Shown: piece by piece, positions 11,901 through 23,392 of the stretch
How positions within the stretch are numbered: the first letter of the stretch is position 1
How the letters are laid out: each line of letters opens with the position of its first letter
Assembly (NCBI GenBank): GCA_010909725.1
Contig: JAACMV010000021.1
Location: 41,497-105,496 of the forward strand
From: Picochlorum sp. 'celeri'
Taxonomy: Eukaryota > Chlorophyta > Trebouxiophyceae
Direction of reading: 5' to 3'
Length of the DNA: 64,000 bases
The notes under the pieces: generated by a model
Database searches by the model: none
Seen by the model: the letters and a program-made list of their open reading frames with translations, nothing else
What the model was told of the DNA's origin: nothing
Made by a program: the position numbers and the translations under genes

Positions 11901-13234
11901 GTCAGGGGCAAGGCCACTCATACGATAGCGTCCTCGACACTATCCACTGAGCTGGAACTCCCCACCCTCCCTGCCATCGCTGCAGGGAGAGCAGCCCGAG
12001 CCTGGAGGAAGTGGCCAGACCTTGGGACTTGGATTGGCACCTTGTTTAGCCTTCCAGCCAGGAGGGGCAAACACACGCTGGTCCAACGCACCAAGGCCTT
12101 CATGACGAGGTTACAGAATCGACACCGATTCTCGACCCTCGACAAGACCCCCAAGCAACTCGCCAAACTGGTCCAATTCCTCACGTGGGAACGCCACCTC
12201 GCCGCCGACAGGAGCCACTCTTCAGGATACAACGCCTATATGGAAGCTAATTATTCCTCTACGAATAATTATCTTTCATATTCGACTGCGGAGGGGTACT
12301 CTCGTGGCTTTCACTGGCTGGCACGGGCCCGCACAGGAGGGATCTGGAATGCTGCCCGAGGCTCTCGAGCTCGGCTGCTTCCTCCCTCCTATCGCTCCTG
12401 GTGCGCCAGCTGCGAAAGCCACACGGAGGACTCTCTCGAACATCTCTTGCTTCACTGCCCGGCATACGCGGTGATTCGCGACCAAGTGCTGGGAGATTGG
12501 ATCGCCAAGGCCATCACCGCTCATCAGGAAACTGGAGTGGACCCTTGGCAATGGTTGTTGGGGTCAGCCAGAGGAGAACATCCAGAGTTTGCTCCTACAG
12601 CATCCTCCGAGCATGTTACTCAAGCCCCTGTCCCCCTGTGCATCGCCACAGCCCATTTTTTGGGGATTAGTATGCCCACCCATATGGGAAAGCTGTGGGG
12701 ATCAGAGGAAGTGGTGTCTTTGATGGAGGCACGGGACAGGGCGAGGGAGGAGGCAACCTCCCCTCACAACATCGGTCACCGAGAGTCAAGTGGTGCCCAT
12801 GGTCTTTCGTTGGAAGATCATGGTGGCTCTCAACCACAGGCCTCAGCTCTTTTGGAGAGTCATGCTGAGGCGCCCACTACCCCAAGAGCCGACGCCCCCT
12901 GGGTACGGCAGTTCTCACGGAGCACTTCCAGTGAGGTTTCTGAGACTCCTCTCAGAGACCCCACGCCGAGGCGCTCTGTGGAACACGTGGACTGTGGTAT
13001 ATAAGGAGTGAGTTTTTAGTGGGTGCAACCCCCACATCACCTGGGCAGGTATCTGGGCACCTGTGCATGGTTGGGTTCATGCACACGTGGCAGAGCTCCA
13101 CTTGGTCAAGGTTCTCTTGATTCAGGAGCCCTGCTGGGAGGACCACCTGCATTTGAGGCAGCAGACCAACTCCGTGTCAGTCGAGATTTTCTCACTTCTT
13201 TGTATGCTTACAGAACCAAAAAAAAAAAAAAAAA
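8945..13234 (+). mobile_element. LINE copy 3, 5'-truncated, inserted at the poly(A) of copy 2
   Basis: It begins at TGCGGCTACACTTCGTCACG right after the A-run of copy 2, equivalent to position 4641 of copy 2, so about 200 bp of the 5' end are missing. Its poly(A) is at 13219-13234. It differs from copies 1 and 2 at scattered bases and is a slightly older relative. Confidence 0.93.
8946..13004 (+). CDS. LINE endonuclease-reverse transcriptase (copy 3, lacks the first ~65 residues, no frameshift)
   Basis: An uninterrupted frame of about 1,350 codons holds the basic region, APE endonuclease (FNVLATWNI near 9289, GDFNHD near 9715) and reverse transcriptase with FADDT near 11427. In this copy LLFADDT reads PLFADDT. 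The C-terminal Cys-His cluster follows. No own ATG is near the truncated start. The same frame reads upstream through the poly(A) of copy 2 as a Lys run, joining the two elements into one long open frame from 8724. Endonuclease and RT motifs are complete, so only the N-terminal RNA-binding part is lost. Confidence 0.9.
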   Translation, partial: AATLRHVKQVRAARQRIDQRVRFDVWIEGAPEGLISQIAASRTAWKWHIRCHNNYRRRMKEQARRQGLEGTGAGHTRTRRVGAGFPWARQGRGGTGDVRSSRIEENNARQGSKPFNVLATWNITTATNKRGELNWCFKARRFGVVGLQEHQVKEDSFPLAFSHYNVIQRYKTGPGVRGVALVTHRSLPTTELREVYAHPNIIWAQVHQLMPVTCYIATIYVPGEHLRDDRRETLNKLDADIHRITAERPGTPIVIMGDFNHDLEAMSTLIARRGWPLDLLPVRGDATTFWRPYTQGSAIDHILVNEHARAQLLSARVLTTEASSDHWPLAVKCRYEGQRDIPPPPRKKLRLDHIGTAKDITEHNYWDDLLQTTTEDMEADMEHTDSDDTQAESFTGKFEDTLHRILDQQECFQTTCHREKPIRKLAHRTRTVLRKRNQARLEMYRNLNTDTMATYKALHKEARRLVRRDQTSSFHKFVHRAAASGPSSPIFWKFINILQGKQRRPQTLQPVKGPNNQLQLSNEAILHTTEQHYSTLAGDADTTPLAYWAERCPLPQRPTVLELNRDITWPEIQAALATSATGKAPGMDGITNEVYKLCKEDTPRLEPTTPMGRMLLEAVNSIFHGDIPEDMHSSLIISIPKPHKDATLLDNHRGISLIDCLLKLTTRVISDRLHTHLIEGPRGLRKEQAGFRRLQECPAQAATLYEIALRRRQVDQVTFAAFIDLRKAFDMVPHRCLLHVLSSRGINGACLNFISTLYSHAGFKCSAGTLTSTGTFPLHRGVKQGDTLSPVLFDLFIDSALDGIRGVTVPNLPDPHADEDPRIPGPLFADDTVILAESEAELQDSLNTFGDWCDRFGMEVGHAKCGVMALGVGDSTQLPRPTIGPFTLQRGTIPVVDKYTYLGIVVTPRLDVRDIILDRRAKGLATLRAMRPMLATPSIPLKSKLLAIKGQLIPQLAYGGELFGSSGRTAMQPLQRVLSMALNMAVRGKATHTIASSTLSTELELPTLPAIAAGRAARAWRKWPDLGTWIGTLFSLPARRGKHTLVQRTKAFMTRLQNRHRFSTLDKTPKQLAKLVQFLTWERHLAADRSHSSGYNAYMEANYSSTNNYLSYSTAEGYSRGFHWLARARTGGIWNAARGSRARLLPPSYRSWCASCESHTEDSLEHLLLHCPAYAVIRDQVLGDWIAKAITAHQETGVDPWQWLLGSARGEHPEFAPTASSEHVTQAPVPLCIATAHFLGISMPTHMGKLWGSEEVVSLMEARDRAREEATSPHNIGHRESSGAHGLSLEDHGGSQPQASALLESHAEAPTTPRADAPWVRQFSRSTSSEVSETPLRDPTPRRSVEHVDCGI

Positions 13235-13279
13235 CCTCTCTACCAACGCCTGTGGGGATACACCCGACGCCGCACAAAA

Positions 13280-13395
13280 GATTCGTCACCGGGGCTTCCC
13301 GTGTCATCTCTGTCCACAGTACTGGTCCGGCCCAATCCAGCTTAACTTCCGAGATCGGACGGGATCGGGTGTATTCTGGATGGTGTGAACGAATC
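13280..13395 (-). rRNA. 5S ribosomal RNA gene
   Basis: Read on the minus strand this 116-nt segment contains the 5S hallmarks in order: CACCCGATCCCGTCCGATCT, then CGGAAGTTAAGC, then TTGGGCC, then AGTACT, then a GGGAA box before the 3' arm. The first seven bases (GATTCGT) pair perfectly with the last seven (ACGAATC) to form helix I. A TTTT pol III terminator follows at once (13279-13276). The 5' end at 13395 is set by the helix I pairing. It is a lone copy, 45 bp beyond the poly(A) of LINE copy 3. Confidence 0.93.
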
Positions 13396-13467
13396 ATGCC
13401 GTCGGAGAATTGTTCACGTATACAAAGTCGAATCACGAATTTCCCGGGAGTTTCTAAATACGGAAAC

Positions 13468-13508
13468 AAACGCTCTCTTCGTCTTTCGATTGGTTTATTA
13501 CATGCGGC
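13468..13508. repeat. 41-bp motif shared with 47479-47519 (left copy)
   Basis: The sequence from AAACGCTCTC to ATGCGGC recurs in reverse complement at 47479-47519 with one mismatch. Here it lies 73-113 bp upstream of the 5S gene (relative to 5S transcription) and also just past the stop of the WD40 gene. It may be part of a 5S upstream region or a shared 3' UTR. Confidence 0.75.
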
Positions 13509-13578
13509 AGTGCATATTGTAACATGGAATGCAAGATTTTATACAAATATGTCGCCAACGAAGATAGTCATAGCTGCT

Positions 13579-15251
13579 CTACTCGTCCTCCTCCTGCTCC
13601 TCTTCACTTGCTTCATCAAGCCACTTCACCATGGGTTCCAAATCCTTCTTGGGGAGTTTTTTTCTGTCAGCCAAAAAACCCACCACGCAACAGAGGTTTC
13701 TTCTCCTTCTTCTCAAAGCTACATGCCCAACCGGCGAGGGTAGAATCGCTTGCTGCAGTGAATACTGTGCTGCCATCGGCTGCAATGCAAAGCGCTGTGC
13801 ATCTTCCTTTATGATCGAAACGCAGCTGCGCAAATGTTACCAGACAATTTCCAGAATCGATATCGAATATTTTAACGTGCTTCCTCCAAATAACCCCGTT
13901 CGATCCAGACACAAGGAACCTAGGGCCTTCCGTTCCCGTTGGGCTCATGAATATCCATGCAGACAGGCCAAGTTGCATCCTCATGCCCTGCCATGCAAAT
14001 GTCTCATACACATCCACGTGGATGTAGACCATACCTACAGATAGAATAAAAGTTCAAATGATGCATTTCGTTGCACATGGGCATATCACACGTCCACATA
14101 CCCTGATAGTGTTGTCAGAGGAGGTTGAAAACAGCAGAGATCCCGTCTCGAGTAAACACCAAGCTTTTGATGCCACCACCATGACCTTTTAATACTTTTA
14201 GACATTTCCAAGTACGGGTATCCCATACGCGAATAGTCTGGTCGTATGAGCCTGATACAACGTATGTACCATCAGGAGATGCAGGCAAGACACAGCACCC
14301 CGCTCGCGTGACCCCAATAGTCCCTTCTCACACGAGAACAACGATTTCCCGTTTTCTAGCAGCTTCCAAGAGCAAAGATACAAAACACCGTCCTCTGGGC
14401 CCCGCGAAACTAATGATGCACTCAGATGACGCACTTCCCAAGGGCAACAAACACCGTATAAAACTCTTGTACACAGTCTCCAGAGTATCACATCTCACGT
14501 CGTCAGACTCCTCCTCTCCATCTTCATGTACCGTTTTTTGATTCATAATGCCCTGCATGACATCGTCTCTGTAGTAGCCTTGCTCCCCATTTGGTGGTGC
14601 CAATATGTGTATCCATCCATTGGCCCTCTATATCCGAGCTGCGGAATAAACCTTGGCCCCAGTGTGATTAACGACAACCTCATCCATGTGATCTTTTTCT
14701 TCGTCATGCTGCCGGGTAGGCTCTGACAAAGCATCCTCTACCACAGCCTCCATGGGTGAATCTTCTCTGCCCGCATCAATGAAATTCCCCATATAGTCGA
14801 TGATCTCAGCGATAACTCCTCGTCTCCGACGTCGAGATGCGCCTTCCATACGTATCCTTGGATGTCACAAAAATCACTTCTACACCTCCTCTATTGGGTT
14901 TGATTTCCAGGGAGACAATATCATCACGAGAACTCCCCTTCTGAACTGGCACACTCACATCACATACAATCCTGCCGTCACGACAATCCACCACCAAAAT
15001 GCCAGTGCTTTGAACATCTCGAGGCTTGTCCACATCAATACCATCCGAAGACGTCTTCCCCCGTGTGGGCAAGGGACAGTCTCCATACCCACACAGCAGG
15101 TATTTGTCCCTAAAACATTCAAACGCCTGAACTCGCCTGTTACTACCCAACTGCATCAATAATGTAGATATTGTACAGGAATATGACAGAACAAGCACAA
15201 GTACGGCCCAAGGAGCACAAGGTTTCCCTCAAATATTTGCTCTGCTACCAT
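13579..15251 (-). CDS. WD40-repeat protein, unidentified family, with apparent frameshifts
   Basis: The start ATG at 15251 opens MVAEQIFEGN. A short intron (GTACTTGTGC...GGGTAG) leads into a ~110-residue segment with Asp/Arg-rich stretches. The middle (about 14850-14330) holds an acidic, Glu-rich region. The C-terminal part has clear WD40 strands: a repeat ending SGSYDQTIRVWDT near 14240, one ending SSDNTIRV near 14110, and later repeats with a KIFDIDSG strand near 13880. It ends in an acidic tail, EEEQEEDE. The frame changes near 14807, near 14275 and near 14150. The last is an extra G within GACGGGATCT, and correcting it would join two perfect WD40 strands. So this is a WD40 scaffold protein with about three single-base breaks. 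No specific orthologue is claimed. Confidence 0.6.
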
Positions 15252-15518
15252 GACTGTCACCTCACACGCACCTCCACGTGCCACAATGACTCCACACGAC
15301 CCTGTACTGTCATTATCCTATGAAATGAAATATTCGTTGGTATCAGAAGGAGTGTATGGCCATCTATACGTGATTGGTCAACGTTGCTGACTTTTTTAAT
15401 GTTTTATTTACAGATGATTCCTGACCTCGTGGCGATATCCTAACGGCTCTTCCGCGATTACAACCGTACTTAATGACCATACTACTTTCTATATACATAA
15501 TCAAATCATGCATGGCTG

Positions 15519-17110
<1,592 letters not shown>

Positions 17111-17144
17111 CAGGTGCCACCTGTGCCCACTTCCTCCACTTTGC

Positions 17145-18760
17145 CCACCGTCGGGCTCATGAACCGAAACAAATCTAAAACCCAGCGTCGAAATATTAAA
17201 CAATTTTAGGCTGATCCAGATAGTGAATAAATCGTCAGCAATGCACCAAGCGCTATCAGGGGAACACTGCTGCAGCTGCAGAACGTGTTGCAATCCATGT
17301 GGTGTCTGCTGCTCCCAATGATTCCACCTTCAAGCGATAAACCACGGCATCAAGAGGCTACACATGTCAATAAAGAGATATAGAATGATAAGGATGTGTG
17401 CACCAATATGAAGAAGAAGAGAATCATGATGACATACCATGAGTATGAGGAGCAGAGGCAACACCCCGACAACGTCCTATTCACTGTCAAACTATCTGTA
17501 AAAATAAATGGAATTTGCCCTTCGAGGCATAAAGACCATACCGAGCGGAATACTCGTCAAAACTGCGAGATGGCATATTCTTTCCATGATCTCTGCTGCG
17601 GTGCCCATCCCCTGGGCTGTTCTCTTGCTCAGAGACGATGCCACCATGCTGTGGGCAGTTGCATTGTAAGCCATGAACAACTGCAACCAGAAACTGCTAA
17701 TCTGACGTAACACAGTATGAGCAGCTAAATTATTCGGACCTAAGCTCGTAGCTATTGAACTAGATGCCAACATGGGCATGAAAACTGCAGCCTGCCCCAA
17801 GGCCAGTGATGGCGCCATCTTCACGTATGGCATGGCATCTGACACAGTGGGCATGTCGACGAGATCTTCAAGCATCAGCTGACCCTTCCGGTGAAGCATG
17901 TACAGGACAGTACATGCACCAATCCACTGCGATATTGAGGCAGCGTAGCCAGCTCCTTCCACCCCCATGTCTAAACCATAGACAAAGAGCACATCAAACA
18001 ATCCCAGGAACAAGCCATACAATGCTGACCCTACAAAAGGGGATACCATATCCTTGTGACCACGAGCCGCACCTATCCCAACCATCATAATCAACGCAGC
18101 TGGTATACCCCAACACCGAGCTTCGAGGTATCCGCTCGCCAGACTGGCTATATGGGCATCGCTCGACACCAACCCCATCACATGGGGTGATGCCATCATG
18201 AGCACAGCTTGCATCACCATGCCAAAGAGCAATGCTACCCTCGCTCCTTTGCTCGTAACTTTGGAAGCCATTGCAAGATTCTTTGACGACGCGTGATCGG
18301 CGACCAATGGTGTCGTTCCAAAGATGAACACACCGAGTGTCCCAAGGGCAAACTGAAACACCACCGTACCCAACCCCACAGCACCCAGCTCCGATGGCCC
18401 CAATCGCCCTACAATAGACGTATCTATCAGAGCCTGAACAGGTTCTAATACTAGTGCGAGTAACGCTGGGAAAAACAGCCTCGCAATCTCCTCATCTTCA
18501 GTACACTTGAGCACTGGAAGGGGAGCCTTTGCCAGGAACAATGCCCCAGTACGCCTGTAAAACGCCTGCGCTAATTTCAAATCCCCTGGCTTCATTCGCT
18601 CAACAAATCGTACGTTCTGAGCGTCAAGAGCCCGCAATTCTTTCGATGACACTGTCTTTGCCCTTGCAATGACCGTTGTTGTTCTTCTTCTTCTTCCTCT
18701 GCTGCTGCTTTCACGAAAGAAATGATCCCTTCTACTGCCCCACGTGACTCTCGACACCAT
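17145..18760 (-). CDS. MATE-family transporter, plastid type (EDS5/DTX46-like)
   Basis: The ATG at 18760 begins a basic, Ser/Arg-rich leader of about 35 residues that looks like a plastid transit peptide. The MATE core follows: EEIARLFFPALLALVLEPVQ, then IDTSIVGRLGP near 18430 and repeated hydrophobic helices with GVEGAGYAASISQW near 17950. One frame is continuous from 18760 to 17492 (422 codons), but that ends about 80 residues short of a MATE protein. The missing C-terminus is readable downstream in other frames: LDAVVY...GAADTTWIATRSAAAAV near 17350-17260 and IWISLKLF near 17200. A final intron (acceptor TTTTTACAG near 17476) and/or a frameshift is therefore likely, and the exact 3' end near 17145 is uncertain. 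It probably exports an organic anion or metabolite across the plastid envelope by cation antiport. It converges on the flavoprotein gene. Confidence 0.82.
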
Positions 18761-19107
18761 ATTTAGAAGCAGTACGAATCGTGTTCATATTCGTCGACAT
18801 CCATCGGGGCAAAAGCCCAAAACTTGTGCCACATGGCTCAGGGTCGTTCGATTACTTTCTCTGCCCCTCAAATGATATTACGGGGTCGATATCGTATGAA
18901 TCTCATAATGTAAACAATTAATGCATGTGTATACTCTTCCGAAACCCACCTCTGAACCCTCATGCTTCTCGACTTTCTTGCCTGTTCCTTCATTAGCTAC
19001 TATAAGAATTTGAACAATTTCATTCCTGTCCGCTCTCAAACGCACACGAGAGTACCATTGATGTAAAATAATTAATTATATACTATACAGTGGTATGCAC
19101 GAGCATC
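18761..19107. other. Divergent intergenic region
   Basis: About 350 bp between the MATE gene (leftward) and YidD (rightward). AT-rich near 19010-19085. No ORF, RNA gene or repeat was recognised; it presumably holds both promoters. Confidence 0.5.
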
Positions 19108-19696
19108 ATGGCAGTCGACATTGTCCATAAAGTACCCACGTGTTCTGCTTCTAGTTCTTCCTTCTTCTCTCCCAGTCTTGCACCAATAGCACTGCGTCGT
19201 AGAAACCTCAGAAGAAGAGAATGTAGAGAGCAGAATCGTTTGGTTACGTCGAGCTGCTTGGAATGTATGCGCTTGAAACAGCAGCAGAGACGTGCCCTTC
19301 AACCACTTCAGTCAGTCCCTCCAGAGACAAAGGGAGAACCCTCTGTGGATGAAGATGTACCGAATCAGGAAAAGGTTGGCGTCAGGTACGCGGGATGATA
19401 TGCCATACTACTATGGCGCATTCTTTCATGTTGTTGTGCGCATGCTGTACAGGATTGCATTGAGTATGCTTCGGTTTTATAAGACTGCTATATCTCCCAT
19501 CCTGCCTCCTTCGTGTCGATTTGTGCCCACCTGTTCTTCGTATGCCATGGAAGCGTACACTGAATATGGTGTGGGAAAGGGAACGATCATGACGGCATGG
19601 AGGCTGCTACGGTGTACTCCTTGGGGCGACTCTGGGTATGATCCTGCAGTCTGGCCACCGCGAGGTTTAGGGTGGATGACATCATTCTTAAAATAA
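19108..19696 (+). CDS. Plastid YidD-like membrane protein insertion factor
   Basis: A small YidD/UPF0161 protein. The first exon (ATG 19108) encodes a Ser- and Arg-rich plastid transit peptide. An intron at 19386-19452 (GTACGCGG...TGTACAG, 67 nt) joins VGVR to IALSMLRFYK, matching the plant arrangement; the spliced length is 522 nt, an exact multiple of three. The second exon has the family signature: FYKTAISPILPPSCRFVPTC, SYAMEAYTEYGVGKGT and W..RCTPWG...DP. In bacteria YidD helps YidC/Oxa1 insert inner-membrane proteins; here it would act beside the thylakoid insertase Alb3. That is a functional parallel with cpSRP43, whose fragments lie at the right end of the window. A pure second-frame start at 19292 is rejected in favour of the spliced model. 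Confidence 0.9.
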
Positions 19697-19720
19697 CCAG
19701 CGAATGAACGTGGTGGATCA

Positions 19721-20480
19721 TCACCGGCCCTCTGACTCCTGTTGCCCATCCTCGTCGTCCAAGTTGAGCTCATCTATCAGATCCTCAATTATCTGAAGCA
19801 TGTCCTCTCTGCTCGCATTCTTGGATACATCCGCTGCATGCCATTTGAAAATACACATGAACTCAACAGCATTGCCTATTTGATACGCACAAATGATACA
19901 TGTATGTAAACACGTACCTAGTCGACCAAATATAGCCTCCATCACGAGGCGATCATCCTCATCATCCGTGTCGCTGCTGGCAGAAGGATTCACCTCACCA
20001 TGCATATGGGACTTCATCACCGCCCCCGGCCACATGTGCGCCTGAAGAGCATCCTCTAAACGCACAACACCAGTCTCGCAATCAGCAATACCCTGCTCAT
20101 CATACCGTTGCTCTTCGATGAGCTCAAATCCCTGATCCACGCACCAATCTCGTGCCTGCACCAGAAAAGGAGCATGCTCCTCCTGACCCATATTCATACC
20201 ACGGCAGAACACCAACGATATCTCCACAGATGTACCCTGATAAGCTTTCAGCGTATCCTCCCACCAAGGAGCAAACCGATCGAATAAATAGTCCTTTTGA
20301 GCCAGCATCAATCACAACAACCAGTGCCTCTACACCCTGAAACACCTCCTCTACGAGCACCTCCACATCTGAATCGAATCGAATTAGGCACAGAAGCACT
20401 ATAGTATTTATTATCTATGCAGATATACACCACGCGTAGGTTGGAGATTCGAGAGTTCTTCCGCAACGGATTTCAAATGT
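19721..20480 (-). CDS. AAGAB: Alpha/gamma-adaptin-binding protein p34-like (AAGAB), small GTPase-like fold
   Basis: Recognised from three blocks that follow AAGAB order: IDNKYYSASV near 20420-20391, FQGVEALVVVIDA near 20345-20307, and RDWCVDQGFELIE...ETGVVRLEDALQAHMWPGAVMKS near 20160-20010. It has an acidic C-terminus (IIEDLIDELNLDDEDGQ). In mammals p34 is a chaperone for assembly of AP-1/AP-2 clathrin adaptors. An intron of 84 nt (19834-19917, GTACGTG...CATGCAG) is in frame. The frame shifts by one base near 20385 and near 20302, between perfectly matching blocks. The N-terminal P-loop region was not located, so the 5' end is approximate. Confidence 0.72.
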
Positions 20481-20714
20481 CGTCAGAGGTACCCAGAAAG
20501 GCGATACCGCGATCCGAGGGCATTTGGGATGCATACGCGTGTACTATACTAGTAAAAATAGTTTTTAATGTATGTATGAATGGGTATATTCGCAGAAACC
20601 TTCCCTTGAATGCGAACAGTCTGGATCCTGAGAGATGAATCTGCCCAGGCTACAGGAGCTGATCAGAGGAGTTGGTTGAAGGACATTGTATACGCTGCTG
20701 GGTACGTCGTGGTA

Positions 20715-21048
20715 TTACATGATACACAAGTGTGTTTTCATTTCATTCTCACTGGAAAAAGAGAGCGGGAAAACTCTGTTTTCAGACAGCAACAAAAGCA
20801 CAAAGAAGAAGCAAGCAACAGTCAGCCTTGCTGTTGCAGCAGATGTAGCATCTCCTTCCATGTCAAAATCATCTGGAGAGGGGGCGCAGCATCCATCCTG
20901 GCATGTCTGAGATGCCCCCACATTATCCGCTACCCACTGGCAGTCACTGTCCGCCGAGCACGTGAAAGGGCAATCATCTCCCATACTGTGCTGCCACAAA
21001 GAGAAGCACGTACAGAAGCAAAACTTTACTAAACAAAGAGACTCTCAT
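20715..21048 (-). CDS. Small secreted or membrane Cys-rich protein (unknown)
   Basis: The ATG at 21048 opens a clear signal peptide (MRVSLFSKVL followed by LLYVLLFVAAQ). After a one-base frame change near 20995 comes a Cys-rich module, CPFTCSADSDC then about ten residues then TCQDGCC, an acidic linker (PSPDDFDMEG), and a second hydrophobic helix (TVACFFFVLLLL near 20815). Not assigned to a family; the Cys spacing resembles small disulfide-knot domains. Without the frame correction only the Cys-rich part is open. Moderate confidence that it is a gene. Confidence 0.45.
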
Positions 21049-21334
21049 TCGTTCGTCCGTGGAAAAGGAGATGCACGAATTAACACCCTACGTCGATGTT
21101 CTCACTCAATACTATTTTATTTACTTTTGATTGCAACAACATCAGTATGTTGCCAATTACTGTATTATTGGCTGATGATCGACACCGCGGCCTGTTCCTT
21201 ATATAGAAAGAAAAAAGGCCATGCCATGATGGCGCCATGGCCATGACAAAATAAATATGTCCCATACGGCTTAACGCTGTAGTCGTAAAATGTATACATG
21301 ATGATGATTCGCATTTTACTCTTGAGTTGTGAAT

Positions 21335-23138
21335 ATGGTGGTCTGTGGAGGGGTCTTCTCGAGGCCTAGAAGCAAATGCTTTGACGGGGGTCAACGCCTT
21401 CTCTTTGGGGTATTGCTTTCTGTGCTCCTCGTGTTTCCCGGTCTAATCGCACTGTCCAGGGACACATCCATCATTACAAATACGAGAATCGCTCTTGATA
21501 GACAATCTCAGGACAATGTCAACAAGCCGAGGCACGAACAAGTTCCTCTTGTCACTGGTTGTGGACCTTCAGGAACCATGTTTGTGAAAGAGCTTCTCGA
21601 GGCCCACGGCATTCCTGCATTGCATGAGGAAATGGAAATTGGTCATGTATCTGTATCATGGCTATATGGGGCCTATAATCAATCGAATATTCCGTTTGAA
21701 TCTGAGCAATCAAAGGCACTGCGGACACGGTTTTTGAAAGGGGGTCTCCAACCGTTTGGCCCGGTTGTTCACCTCGTCCGCAACCCATTGGATGTGATCA
21801 GTAGTGTGTCTCGGTGTTTCTGCGGGAAGGGCGTGCTCAGAGGGCCTGGTATCAAAAGAGATCGGATGTCATGGGAGTTTTTTTGAAACTGCCACGTCTG
21901 GGGAGGAGAGGATGGTTGTGCATGATAGACTTGGGTCTCTTGATGATAGAATTCGGTTGGGAATGGAATACTACTATCGCTGGAATGCGATGATTCGAAT
22001 GAATTTTCCAAATGCAACGTTGATACACTCCGAGGATGTATCAATAGATGATTTGACAATGGCACTGAATTTGCCACACAGGCCAAGGGATCCTCATCCA
22101 TCGCCCAAGGATAGTGGTCATGCTGGTCGAGTGACATGGTTAAAACTCTTGTCTTTGGATGAATCCATGGCAGAAAAGGTATACGAGGAGGCACGTCGGT
22201 ATGGGTACATCACATCAGCTGAATGGAAATCCACCTGGATGGTTCATCGCATGGTGAGTTCATCACATTCCATTGTGGATGCCATTGCCCACACAAGGGT
22301 TCGAATCAACAGAGTTCCTCTGGCACTCTCTATCTTTGATTGGCTTGTTTATAGCAGGGGGCCCATACAACAGGAAAGAGGTGTGAGGAAGAGAATTGCA
22401 ACTCCGAAGCATGTCTTTTGTGAGGCCAAAGCAGTCAGCGTAAATTTGCTCATACAGGAATTAGATACCATTCGTGATTTCAACGGAAGAACTCTTTTGA
22501 TAGGTGGTGAAGACACCAACCTTTCAAAACTGATGCACACAACCAACTTGACCAAACTTGTTGAATATTTTGACACGGTCAAGTATGAGGCCAAGGATAT
22601 ACCGCATGAGACCATCGATACCTTTCCAATGGGTCTGCTGCCTCACTACACACAGAAGCATAATGAAAAGAATATACGAGAAGCAATCATCAGAGCATCC
22701 ATACAAGATAAGCCAAACCTCTTGATCGCTTCATGGGGCAAAATGCAGCCTGGCCTCGATTGGTTACCGTCAAGGGTGGAAGCCCAATCATTTGTTGACA
22801 ACACACCATGGATCAGCAAAATCTCTGTACAGCCTCGTCATTGGTGGAACGAACTGAGGCATTACAAATTCATGCTGTGTCCCTCAGGAAATGGCATTCA
22901 AAGTCCAAAATTTGTTGAGGCATTACTGGTCTTGACCATTCCAATCGCTCAAAACGTATCAGCCTATCATGATCTTGCTCGGCAGGGATTTCCGATACTC
23001 ATCGTGAATCAGTGGGAAGACTTGAACCCTCAGTATCTAGAGGAACAATGGGAGCTACTGTCTCCAAAACTCTCAACTGCCAGATCATACTTTGGCACAG
23101 ACAGATGGTTTGAATATGTCACGTCTTCTGCCAACTGA
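21335..23138 (+). CDS. Sulfotransferase-exostosin-like glycosyltransferase fusion (Golgi type II membrane protein)
   Basis: The ATG at 21335 is followed by a basic stretch and one hydrophobic helix (RLLFGVLLSVLLVF near 21400), typical of a Golgi type II anchor. Residues ~65-190 look like a P-loop sulfotransferase: VTGCGPSGTMFVKELL near 21555 (PAPS 5'-phosphosulfate loop) and VVHLVRNPLDVISS near 21765 (3'-phosphate loop). The second half (about 22400-23130) ends in an exostosin/GT47-like segment: HYKFMLCPSGNGIQSPKFVEALL near 22860, then TIPIAQ. The frame breaks once near 21882 in a run of seven T; six T would give WEFFETATS and join the two parts, so one gene is called. Likely role: glycan synthesis and sulfation for wall or extracellular matrix. 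Donor and acceptor unknown. Confidence 0.7.
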
Positions 23139-23392
23139 GCTGATGAGATCTATATTATTTATATACATACCGGTATATATTATTTACTATTATCCGTTGA
23201 TATAGTACGTACATACGACAGTATTCTGGCAAGAAAATTTTCTAAAAGTCCGGGTGACGCAAATGGATACGGAGTCTTTTTTCACATGAATACTGCAGTA
23301 AATAATAAATAAATACTGAGAAGAAGGAGGGGCATTGCATTTGGATCGAAAGAGGACTGAACCCAGCCTCTGTTTCTTTGAAACGTTTCAAC

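Noticed and set aside
22295..22315. tRNA B-box-like GGGTTCGAATC
   Set aside because: No A box or acceptor stem at the right distance, and it sits inside the sulfotransferase fusion gene.
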